Below the pieces are notes generated by a model. It saw only the letters and a program-made list of their open reading frames with translations. It did no database searches and had not been told where the DNA came from. Shown piece by piece: positions 1 through 4,150 of a DNA stretch of 5,275 bases. A program made the position numbers and the translations under genes. This DNA is from an uncultured Collinsella sp. GTDB lineage: Bacteria; Actinomycetota; Coriobacteriia; Coriobacteriales; Coriobacteriaceae. Where the stretch lies: the NCBI GenBank assembly GCA_900549185.1, contig URNM01000123.1, positions 1-5,275 of the forward strand, read 5' to 3'. Every line of letters begins with the position of its first letter. The first letter of the stretch is position 1.

Positions 1-44
1 CACTCGACTAGTCGTCGGCAGCGTCAGATGTGTATAAGAGACAG
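1..44 (+). other. Nextera read-1 (i5 side) adapter, not genomic
   Basis: Positions 12-44 are the Nextera read-1 transposon adapter, ending in the 19-base mosaic end (26-44). They are preceded by TCGACTAG (4-11), which matches a Nextera XT i5 index as I remember it, and by CAC, the last bases of the P5 arm. Genomic sequence begins at 45. The adapter adds false residues MYKRQ or MCIRDS to any frame read through it. Confidence 0.97.
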
Positions 45-626
45 TTGCTGGGGCTGCTTGGCCATCTGCCGGTGCTGATTGTGCGACTGTCCGCCTTTAT
101 CGTCGCGGTCGCGATGATGGTCGACGCGGTGTGCTCGTTGGCGAGCTGGCGGCGTCTGTCTGATCAGCTGGAGCGCGTCCGGGCCGACCTTGCCGACCGA
201 ATCAACGAGTCGCTTGCCGATGCGTCCGACTCCATGCTCGAACGTATTCCCGATTCGGCGATTGACTCGGTGGCACAGACGCATATCCGCAGTCGTGCCG
301 TTAACGCGTGGCTGGCCGAGCTGGGCGACGCGACGCTCGATGCCCTGCGCGAGAAGGCTTCGATGCCGACGTTTATCGCGGATGGTGCTCGCGGCTTGGC
401 GCTTGCCGCCCGCCGCGTGGCCGATGCCGCGCCGAACATGTCGCATCCGTCGCTCAGTCGTCGCCTTGCCGGCAAGCGCATGAGTCGTCCGGTGCCAAGC
501 GTGTCGCTCAGCCGACGCGACCTGCGCTTCTTCAATGCCTTCCCGCGCTTGCGCATCAACCGCTACGAGGGCGTCATCCGAGCTACCGATCTCCGTGACC
601 GCGCCCACGAGCTGTTTCGGCGCTAG
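45..626 (+). CDS. Putative ABC-transporter permease-like membrane protein (PF06541-like), 5' truncated
   Basis: The open frame runs from the first genomic base to TAG at 624-626, leaving 193 residues of the C-terminal part of a larger protein; the true start lies outside the contig. Residues 1-34 are hydrophobic and look like the last membrane segment (LLGLLGHLP..., then FIVAVAMMVDAVCSLASW). A charged helical stretch follows (RLSDQLERVRADLADRINESLADAS). The tail contains FNAFPRLRINRYEGVI. This resembles the end of PF06541 'putative ABC-transporter type IV' proteins of Firmicutes and Coriobacteria, which finish with a last TM, an Asp/Ser-containing loop, a coiled region and a short '-AFPxxxxxxYxxAL' tail. 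The assignment rests on recalled family pattern, and no catalytic motif is visible. An unrelated polytopic membrane protein with a cytoplasmic tail is the alternative. Transport function and substrate are unknown. Confidence 0.6.
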   Translation: MLGLLGHLPVLIVRLSAFIVAVAMMVDAVCSLASWRRLSDQLERVRADLADRINESLADASDSMLERIPDSAIDSVAQTHIRSRAVNAWLAELGDATLDALREKASMPTFIADGARGLALAARRVADAAPNMSHPSLSRRLAGKRMSRPVPSVSLSRRDLRFFNAFPRLRINRYEGVIRATDLRDRAHELFRR

Positions 627-660
627 TCGGGACGGGCGCGCTCACGGCTCCCTTGCTCGT

Positions 661-720
661 GTATTTCCCGTCCGTTTCGCGTCCGTTGCCGCGCCGTTTC
701 CAAGATTGCGGCACCGTTTC
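661..720 (-). promoter_or_regulatory. Phased GNAAY array upstream of amt, possible GlnR/OmpR-type operator
   Basis: Read on the minus strand there are six half-sites: GAAAC (720-716), GCAAT (709-705), GAAAC (700-696), GCAAC (689-685), GAAAC (678-674) and GAAAT (667-663). All gaps are 6 bases except one of 4, so most starts are 11 bp apart. Actinobacterial GlnR binds GTNAC-n6-GAAAC repeats upstream of amt and glutamine synthetase genes. The layout matches that geometry, though the first half-site is GAAAC or GCAAC rather than GTNAC. Binding is inferred. Confidence 0.4.
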
Positions 721-753
721 CATTCGACAACGCTGCGTTTAACAACGCCGTAT

Positions 754-787
754 CTGGTCTACACCAGTTGCCCCTCGGCCGCATTAT
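754..787 (+). promoter_or_regulatory. Possible amt promoter with inverted repeat
   Basis: A candidate -35 TCTACA (758-763) and -10 CATTAT (782-787) are separated by 18 bases, each matching consensus at 4 of 6 positions. The -35 lies inside a perfect inverted repeat CTGGT-CTAC-ACCAG (754-767), which could be an operator or a small hairpin. The elements are weak, as expected if an activator at the upstream GNAAY array is needed. Confidence 0.25.
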
Positions 788-812
788 GGGCGCCGACAAC
801 GTTCATGCGACC

Positions 813-820
813 AAGGGAGA
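813..820 (+). promoter_or_regulatory. Ribosome binding site that fixes the amt start
   Basis: AAGGGAGA lies 4 bases before ATG 825 (6 from the AGGG core). The upstream in-frame alternative at 768 is a non-ATG codon, lacks a Shine-Dalgarno, and would add 19 residues of non-membrane sequence ahead of the first TM. Start 825 is therefore preferred. Confidence 0.75.
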
Positions 821-824
821 GCGA

Positions 825-2102
825 ATGTACGATACGGGATCGACAACGTTTATGCTCATCTGCACCATGCTCGTGTTTTTAATGACACCGGGTTTGGCGT
901 TTTTCTATGGCGGCCTGTCCAGGCGCAAAAATGTCATCAACACCATGCTCATGTGCTTTGGCGCCATTGGCCTGGTTGGTGTGCTGTGGGTTATTGCCGG
1001 CTGGTCGCTGGCCTACGGCGGCGACGGTTCCAGCCCGTTTATTGGAGGCCTTGACCAGCTGCTGTGCCTGCCGGTGCTCGGCCAGGTGCTGCGGGCGGCC
1101 GAGGGCAATGCCGCGGACGGTGCCGTCTATCCTCAGGTCATCAACATCGCCTTCCAGATGGCGTTTGCCATGATCACGGCCGCTATCGCCACGGGCAGCC
1201 TGGCCGGCCGCGTTAAGTTTGGTGCCATGACGGCCTTCCTGGGCATTTGGCTGCTTGTGGTCTATGCGCCGCTTGACCACATGGTTTGGGGCGGCGATGG
1301 CTCCTTTATCGGTGACATTATCGGCGCACTCGACTTTGCTGGCGGCGACGTGGTGCACATTTCGTCCGGTCTTACCGGCCTGATCCTTTGCTTAATGCTC
1401 GGCCGTCGTCGCGGTTTTGGCATGGTGAGCTACCGTCCGCATAACGTGCCGTTTGTGGCGTTGGGCGCCGGCCTGCTTTGGTTTGGCTGGTTTGGCTTTA
1501 ACGGCGGCAGCGAGTTTAAGGCCGACGCCGTGGCGGCGCTCGCCATCCTCAACACCGTGACGGCCAGCGCGGCAGGCATGGTCTCGTGGCTTGCCGTCGA
1601 ACGCGTGCATACCGGCCGCCCCACGCTGGTGGGTGCCAGCACCGGTTTGGTTGCGGGCCTTGTGGTGGTCACGCCCGGCGCGGGCTTTGTCGAGCCGTGG
1701 GCAGCGCTGGTTATGGGCCTGATCGTGTCGCCCGTCTGCTACTTGGCCATCAGTCATCTTAAGACCAAGTTCGGCTACGATGATGCGCTCGACGCGTTCG
1801 GTTGCCACGGCATTGGCGGCATCTTGGGCGGCGTGTTCACGGGCCTGTTCTGCGTGCCGGAGCTCTCGTGGACCGGTAAGGGCGGCCTGCTCTACACGGG
1901 CGACGTGTCGTTGCTCATCTCGCAGATTTTGGGCATTGTGGTGACGGTCGCTATTGTGCTGGTGCTCGATTTGGTGATCGCCGCGGTGGTCAAGGCGCTG
2001 TTCCACGGCAGCCTGCGTGTGGACGAGGCCGACGAGGCGCTGGGCTTGGATGCGAGTCAACACGGCGAAAGCGCGTATCCCTCGTTCTCCGGACTCGATT
2101 AG
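825..2102 (+). CDS. amt: Ammonium transporter (Amt/MEP/Rh family)
   Basis: Inner-membrane channel that takes up ammonium for glutamine synthesis. The 425-residue product has the family's usual length and about 11 hydrophobic segments, beginning with TM1 at residues 8-30. Pore residues can be placed against E. coli AmtB: the twin histidines H178 (in DFAGGDVVHISSG) and H328 (in DAFGCHGIGG), the structural Asp D170, the Phe gate F114 and F225, and the vestibule W155 (HMVWGG), W222 and S229 (GWFGFNGGS). The cytoplasmic tail (about 393-425) has GLDASQHGESAYP, the conserved tail type that communicates with PII. The ATG at 825 is chosen for its ribosome binding site. A PII gene follows 207 bases downstream, the classic amtB-glnK pairing, which implies gating by PII. 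There is no sign of damage or frameshift. Assignment to the family is essentially certain; strict ammonium specificity is inferred. Confidence 0.97.
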   Translation: MYDTGSTTFMLICTMLVFLMTPGLAFFYGGLSRRKNVINTMLMCFGAIGLVGVLWVIAGWSLAYGGDGSSPFIGGLDQLLCLPVLGQVLRAAEGNAADGAVYPQVINIAFQMAFAMITAAIATGSLAGRVKFGAMTAFLGIWLLVVYAPLDHMVWGGDGSFIGDIIGALDFAGGDVVHISSGLTGLILCLMLGRRRGFGMVSYRPHNVPFVALGAGLLWFGWFGFNGGSEFKADAVAALAILNTVTASAAGMVSWLAVERVHTGRPTLVGASTGLVAGLVVVTPGAGFVEPWAALVMGLIVSPVCYLAISHLKTKFGYDDALDAFGCHGIGGILGGVFTGLFCVPELSWTGKGGLLYTGDVSLLISQILGIVVTVAIVLVLDLVIAAVVKALFHGSLRVDEADEALGLDASQHGESAYPSFSGLD

Positions 2103-2206
2103 CAGCTTCCCCAAGCACCGCACCTTGCCGTTCAATCGTCGCTCACGTACTTAAGTACGCTTCGCTCCTCTTTCACGGCAATCTGCGGCACTTGGGAAAC
2201 CTGCTA
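2100..2206. repeat. Long imperfect palindrome between amt and the PII gene
   Basis: Two arms of about 53 bases meet at the perfect 14-bp palindrome CGTACTTAAGTACG (2146-2159). By hand alignment about 39 of 54 positions pair, including TAGCAG/CTGCTA at the outer ends, CCCAAG/CTTGGG and TTGCCGT/ACGGCAA. The element starts at the TAG stop of amt itself. It has no T-run after the right arm, so it looks more like a dispersed REP/MITE-type element or an mRNA-stabilising stem than a classical terminator. Confidence 0.75.
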
Positions 2207-2266
2207 AGACCAGTCAGTTGAACTTTTTGATCTCTGAGGTTGGTTTGCGGCACCTGGGAAACCCGC
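2182..2266 (+). repeat. Direct repeat of the palindrome's right-arm end
   Basis: The 23 bases at 2182-2204 (core GCGGCACTTGGGAAACC) recur at 2244-2266 with 20 of 23 identical (core GCGGCACCTGGGAAACC). The second copy could compete for pairing with the left arm of the palindrome, giving alternative folds ahead of the PII gene. It may also just be a remnant of a second insertion of the same element. Confidence 0.65.
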
Positions 2267-2309
2267 GTCTCATGTAAAGGGATACGTTGATTATTGAGAG
2301 GAATTCATT

Positions 2310-2648
2310 ATGAAAAAGATCACGGCCATCGTGCGCCAGGAAAAGCTTGAGGTTCTTAAAGATGCGCTGTTTGCTGCTGATGTTCGCGGTATGACTATCA
2401 ACCAGGTGCAGGGCTGCGGCTCACAGCATGGCTGGAAGGAATACGTGCGCGGCAACGAGTTGCTTGTCAACACGATTCCTAAGGTGCAGTTCACGCTCAT
2501 TTGCGCCGATGAGCACGTCGACGGCATTGTCGACATCATCTGCAGCGCCGCCCGCACCGGCGCCGTCGGAGACGGCAAGATTTGGGTCGAGCCGGTCGAA
2601 GAAGTTATCCGCATCCGTACTGGCGAACACGGCCCTTCTGCGGTTTAG
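2310..2648 (+). CDS. glnK: PII nitrogen regulatory protein (GlnB/GlnK family)
   Basis: Trimeric cytoplasmic signal protein that senses ATP/ADP and 2-oxoglutarate and, next to an amt gene, normally plugs the Amt channel when nitrogen is abundant. At 112 residues it has the usual length and aligns without gaps to E. coli GlnB. Visible features are MKKITAIVR, the T-loop at about 37-55 with Q39 (2-oxoglutarate/Mg site), R47 and K58 conserved, the B-loop TGAVGDGK (83-90), and the C-loop RIRTGE (101-106). Position 51, the Tyr that is uridylylated or adenylylated in many bacteria, is Leu here: the T-loop reads EYVRGNELLV, and the nearest Tyr is Y45. The family signature Y-[KR]-G-[AS]-[AE]-Y is thus broken. 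The start is set by GAGAGG (2296-2301) 8 bases upstream. I see no clear promoter of its own, so it may be read with amt across the intergenic palindrome. glnB is an equally possible name; glnK is used because of the amt neighbour. Confidence 0.93.
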   Translation: MKKITAIVRQEKLEVLKDALFAADVRGMTINQVQGCGSQHGWKEYVRGNELLVNTIPKVQFTLICADEHVDGIVDIICSAARTGAVGDGKIWVEPVEEVIRIRTGEHGPSAV

Positions 2649-2664
2649 GACAATCTTTCGACTG

Positions 2665-2694
2665 ACGGGCGTGCCTCTCTTGGGGCGCGCCCGT
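2665..2694 (+). terminator. Hairpin after the PII gene
   Basis: ACGGGCGTGCC (2665-2675) pairs with GGCGCGCCCGT (2684-2694) over 11 bp with one G-T wobble and an 8-base loop. It sits 16 bases after the PII stop. The trailing sequence TCTCGTCT is only moderately T-rich, so termination may be partial. Confidence 0.65.
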
Positions 2695-2707
2695 TCTCGT
2701 CTACAAT
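2680..2707 (+). promoter_or_regulatory. Probable promoter of the HAD phosphatase gene
   Basis: TACAAT at 2702-2707 is a good -10. TTGGGG at 2680-2685, 16 bases upstream, can act as a weak -35 and lies in the loop and right arm of the preceding hairpin. The predicted leader is only about 15-20 bases. Confidence 0.45.
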
Positions 2708-2729
2708 ATCGTGCAGACGAAGGAGAGGC

Positions 2730-3593
2730 ATGCCCATGATCAAGATGTTTGCGAGTGACTTAGACGGAACGCTGCTGAACGCCCTGCACGAGGCAGATGG
2801 GACCATCCGCCGTGCCATTCGCGAGCTGACCGAGGCTGGCCTGCATGTGGTTCCCGCGACCGGGCGCTCGACGCTGCCGATTGGCGAGCATGGTTTTACG
2901 GGCCTGGCGCTTGATGCCTGCTGCTCCAATGGGTCCATCGTGCGCGACAGCCATGGCGAGGTGCTCAAGACCTGGACCATCGACCCACAGGTCACCGAGG
3001 AGCTGCTCAAGGCGTTCCCGGACATTTGCTTTGATTGCTCCACGCCCGATGGCATGTTCTCGAGCGGGTCGTTCGAGATGCACCAGGCGGGCTTTAAAAA
3101 GGACAGCCCCATCAAGCGCATCGTGATGCGCGGTATGCGTGCACGTGGCGGGTATCACGAGGAGCAGTATTTCGACCAGTCGATCGGTGACATCCTGCGC
3201 CACGATGTGTGCAAGATCAACTGCCGCGTGACCTCGCCCGAGCTGGAGCGCGACCTTAAGGCATATTTGGCCGAGCGCTCGGACCGTGTAGTCAACGCGC
3301 CGTTTGACCCGGTGATGTTTGAGATCACGGACGCGGCGTGCAACAAGGGCGAGAGTGTGTCCTGGCTGGCGGGCTACTACGGCATTGCCGAGGACGAGGT
3401 CGCGGTCTATGGAGACGGCGGCAACGACATTGCCATGCTCAAGCGTTTCCGTCACAGCTACGCGACCAAAAACGCTAGCGATGCAGCTAAAGCCGCCGCG
3501 AGCGCGACTATCGGCAGCTGCATGGTCCACGCCGTTCCCAGACACATGCTCGCCACCATGCATAAGCAGAACTCCCGCACCATCATCGAATAA
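2730..3593 (+). CDS. Cof-type HAD superfamily phosphatase
   Basis: Cytoplasmic Mg-dependent phosphohydrolase of the Cof/YidA-like group, whose members act on sugar phosphates or other small phosphorylated metabolites; the substrate cannot be read from sequence. The 287-residue product has all four HAD motifs: motif I DLDGT with nucleophile D10 and acid/base D12, motif II T44 in ATGRS, motif III K206 in CNKGES, and motif IV GDGGND (228-233) with D229 and D233. About 80-200 is the C2-type cap. NKG(x)~20 GDGGNDIAML is typical of Cof proteins. The ribosome binding site AAGGAG (2720-2725) lies 4 bases before ATG 2730 and 10 bases before in-frame ATG 2736. The second start would begin MIKMFASDLDGT, closer to family habit, so the true N-terminus may be two residues shorter. 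It appears monocistronic, with its own promoter and a palindrome right after the stop. I see no functional link to the nitrogen genes. Confidence 0.93.
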   Translation: MPMIKMFASDLDGTLLNALHEADGTIRRAIRELTEAGLHVVPATGRSTLPIGEHGFTGLALDACCSNGSIVRDSHGEVLKTWTIDPQVTEELLKAFPDICFDCSTPDGMFSSGSFEMHQAGFKKDSPIKRIVMRGMRARGGYHEEQYFDQSIGDILRHDVCKINCRVTSPELERDLKAYLAERSDRVVNAPFDPVMFEITDAACNKGESVSWLAGYYGIAEDEVAVYGDGGNDIAMLKRFRHSYATKNASDAAKAAASATIGSCMVHAVPRHMLATMHKQNSRTIIE

Positions 3594-3622
3594 TGTGACA
3601 AAGGGATAGCCCCTTTGTCACA
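3594..3622. repeat. REP-like palindrome, copy 1
   Basis: TGTGACAAAGGG (3594-3605) and CCCTTTGTCACA (3611-3622) form a perfect 12-bp stem with a 5-base loop, starting just after the TAA stop of the HAD gene (3591-3593). It can serve as that gene's transcript end. A close copy stands at 4030-4058, so it is more than a gene-specific terminator. Confidence 0.85.
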
Positions 3623-3645
3623 GTTGACGCTGGTCTCTTGAAATA

Positions 3646-3659
3646 CGAACAAACATTCG
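3646..3659. promoter_or_regulatory. Candidate LexA (SOS) box
   Basis: CGAACAAACATTCG matches the Gram-positive SOS box CGAAC-N4-GTTCG at 9 of 10 defined positions (A for G at 3655). The match includes both outer CG pairs, and the site is close to staphylococcal-type boxes with an ATTCG half. It overlaps the -35 of the following promoter, the position expected for repression. Confidence 0.6.
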
Positions 3660-3685
3660 CATACCTAACTGCGCTTTGATAGAAT
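3656..3685 (+). promoter_or_regulatory. Extended -10 promoter of the small peptide gene
   Basis: TGATAGAAT (3677-3685) is a TGn extended -10 with TAGAAT matching TATAAT at 5 of 6. TTCGCA (3656-3661) is a 4 of 6 -35 at 18-base spacing. Transcription would begin near 3692, giving a leader of about 58 bases before ATG 3750. The -35 is buried in the candidate LexA box. Confidence 0.55.
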
Positions 3686-3722
3686 TGATGCTGTTGGCGG
3701 CAGTTCCATGTGCCGGGCAGCG

Positions 3723-3741
3723 CCCTCCATCTGACGGGAGG
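3723..3741 (+). promoter_or_regulatory. Hairpin sequestering the Shine-Dalgarno of the small peptide
   Basis: CCCTCC (3723-3728) pairs perfectly with GGGAGG (3736-3741) across a 7-base loop. GGGAGG is the core of the ribosome binding site GGAGGTGA for ATG 3750. In the RNA the site would be hidden unless the stem is opened, a known way of limiting translation of type I toxins. Confidence 0.6.
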
Positions 3742-3749
3742 TGATGCCC

Positions 3750-3875
3750 ATGACCGATTTGATTGATTTCGTGAGGCTTCTGACTGCTTTGGTCTCGTTC
3801 TTCACGGCGCTTGTCGGCCTTTCCGAGGCACTCAAGCAGCGTTCGAAGCGCAACAGAAGGGGTCGCCGCCGCTAA
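3750..3875 (+). CDS. 41-residue hydrophobic peptide with basic tail, candidate type I toxin
   Basis: The frame encodes 41 residues: MTDLIDFVR, one hydrophobic segment at about 9-26 (RLLTALVSFFTALVGLSE), and a tail from residue 28 with 9 Arg/Lys, ending GRRR. A single TM followed by a polybasic end is the build of membrane-acting type I toxins (Fst/Ldr and 'holin-like toxin' groups). I do not recognise a specific family. The ribosome binding site GGAGG (3737-3741) is 8 bases before ATG 3750; an in-frame ATG at 3744 overlaps that site and is unlikely. Upstream lie an extended -10 promoter and a LexA-like box, and the Shine-Dalgarno is hidden in a hairpin. Downstream a hairpin straddles the stop codon and a convergent antisense promoter faces it. 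The module sits between two REP-like palindromes. Membrane location and toxicity are inferred. The alternative is a harmless small membrane peptide, but the strong ribosome binding site and surrounding elements argue against a chance frame. Confidence 0.6.
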   Translation: MTDLIDFVRLLTALVSFFTALVGLSEALKQRSKRNRRGRRR

Positions 3876-3937
3876 GGCGTTGACCCCCTAATGCAAACAA
3901 CGGCGCTGCCCAGCTAGCTACAACTTGGGCTGCCGTC
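3856..3937 (-). ncRNA. Candidate antisense RNA (type I antitoxin) opposite the peptide gene's 3' end
   Basis: From the antisense promoter at 3944-3972, transcription would start near 3937 and run leftward. The predicted RNA of about 80 nt has a 5' hairpin (3934 to 3901: CGGC and GCCCA pairing with TGGGC and GCCG), an unpaired linker TTGTTTGCATTA (3900-3889), and a 3' hairpin (3887 to 3859: GGGGTC and CGCC pairing with GGCG and GACCCC) followed by TTCTGTTG. This two-hairpin plan with a short linker is typical of small antitoxin RNAs. It overlaps the last five to six codons and the 3' untranslated region of the peptide mRNA. Ends are estimates; expression is inferred only. Confidence 0.4.
3859..3887. 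terminator. Hairpin straddling the peptide's stop codon, possible shared terminator
   Basis: GGGGTC (3859-3864) pairs with GACCCC (3882-3887), and inside it CGCC (3867-3870) pairs with GGCG (3876-3879) around a GCTAA loop that contains the TAA stop. Neither flank has a good T-run (TTCTGTTG on the minus strand is the better), so termination could be partial in both directions. Confidence 0.5.
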
Positions 3938-3943
3938 GACACT

Positions 3944-3972
3944 ATTCTACCCACGAATGACATTTTGGACAA
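3944..3972 (-). promoter_or_regulatory. Antisense promoter facing the peptide gene
   Basis: On the minus strand TTGTCC (3972-3967) and TAGAAT (3949-3944) are 17 bases apart, matching consensus at 4 of 6 and 5 of 6. The -10 is the same hexamer as in the peptide gene's own promoter. No LexA-like site overlaps it, so it would be constitutive. Confidence 0.5.
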
Positions 3973-4029
3973 TTGGTAATGCCGCTTCAAAAGCCAGGCA
4001 CAACTGGCACAACCTAGGCGGCCGCTGAA

Positions 4030-4058
4030 TGTGGCAAAGGGACCGTCCCTTTGTCACA
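4030..4058. repeat. REP-like palindrome, copy 2
   Basis: TGTGGCAAAGGGA (4030-4042) pairs with TCCCTTTGTCACA (4046-4058) over 13 bp with one G-T wobble and a CCG loop. It is the same family as the copy at 3594-3622. The space 3973-4029 holds only a small GCCAG/CTGGC repeat (3993-4008) and no gene that I can support. Confidence 0.85.
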
Positions 4059-4084
4059 ACCCAAATATTGCCTTTACGTGTTGG

Positions 4085-4128
4085 TGCACACGGTGTGCAA
4101 TAATACTCGCACTGTGCAATAGCGCACA
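4085..4128 (+). promoter_or_regulatory. Promoter and probable operators of the TetR gene
   Basis: TGCACAC-G-GTGTGCA (4085-4099) is a perfect palindrome, and TGTGC-AATAGC-GCACA (4113-4128) is a second one. They share the direct repeat TGTGCAATA (4094-4102 and 4113-4121), 19 bases apart. An extended -10 TGcAATAAT (4096-4104) overlaps the first palindrome, so transcription would start about 4111, between the two. This placement fits autorepression by the TetR protein. No good -35 is visible. Confidence 0.55.
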
Positions 4129-4150
4129 GGCTGAGTAACAAGGAGGACGC

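Larger units (their letters stand above)
3715..3911. repeat. 10-bp perfect inverted repeat joining leader and 3' region of the peptide mRNA
   Basis: GGGCAGCGCC (3715-3724) is exactly complementary to GGCGCTGCCC (3902-3911). In an mRNA reaching past 3911 the two would pair, closing the transcript end to end, and the 5' copy overlaps the first two bases of the hairpin that hides the Shine-Dalgarno. The same bases at 3902-3911 form part of the antisense RNA's 5' hairpin. Confidence 0.55.

Noticed and set aside
30..44. Start codons at 28 and 30 for the first gene
   Set aside because: They lie in the adapter; the real start is outside the contig.
24..608. 194-residue minus-strand open frame over the first gene
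   Set aside because: It is a GC-rich shadow of the permease-like gene, and one end is translated adapter (LSLIHI).
630..673. GGACGGG/CCCGTCC as terminator of the first gene
   Set aside because: Only 7 bp across a 30-base loop with no T-run; its right arm overlaps the GNAAY array. Not convincing.
879..1358. 159-residue minus-strand frame inside amt
   Set aside because: Antisense shadow of a clear Amt gene; His- and Ala-rich composition with no motif.
1392..2135. 247-residue minus-strand frame inside amt
   Set aside because: Composition (His, Arg, Gln-rich) is what the complement of a membrane-protein gene gives; no ribosome binding site or domain.
2760..3563. 267-residue minus-strand frame inside the HAD gene
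   Set aside because: Shadow of the HAD phosphatase, which has all four catalytic motifs.
3665..3853. 62-residue minus-strand frame opposite the small peptide
   Set aside because: No ribosome binding site or plausible promoter at its start, and no recognisable features; the + strand frame has both.
3594..4058. CRISPR array from the repeated palindrome
   Set aside because: Only two copies, more than 400 bases apart, with a gene between; no spacer-repeat pattern.
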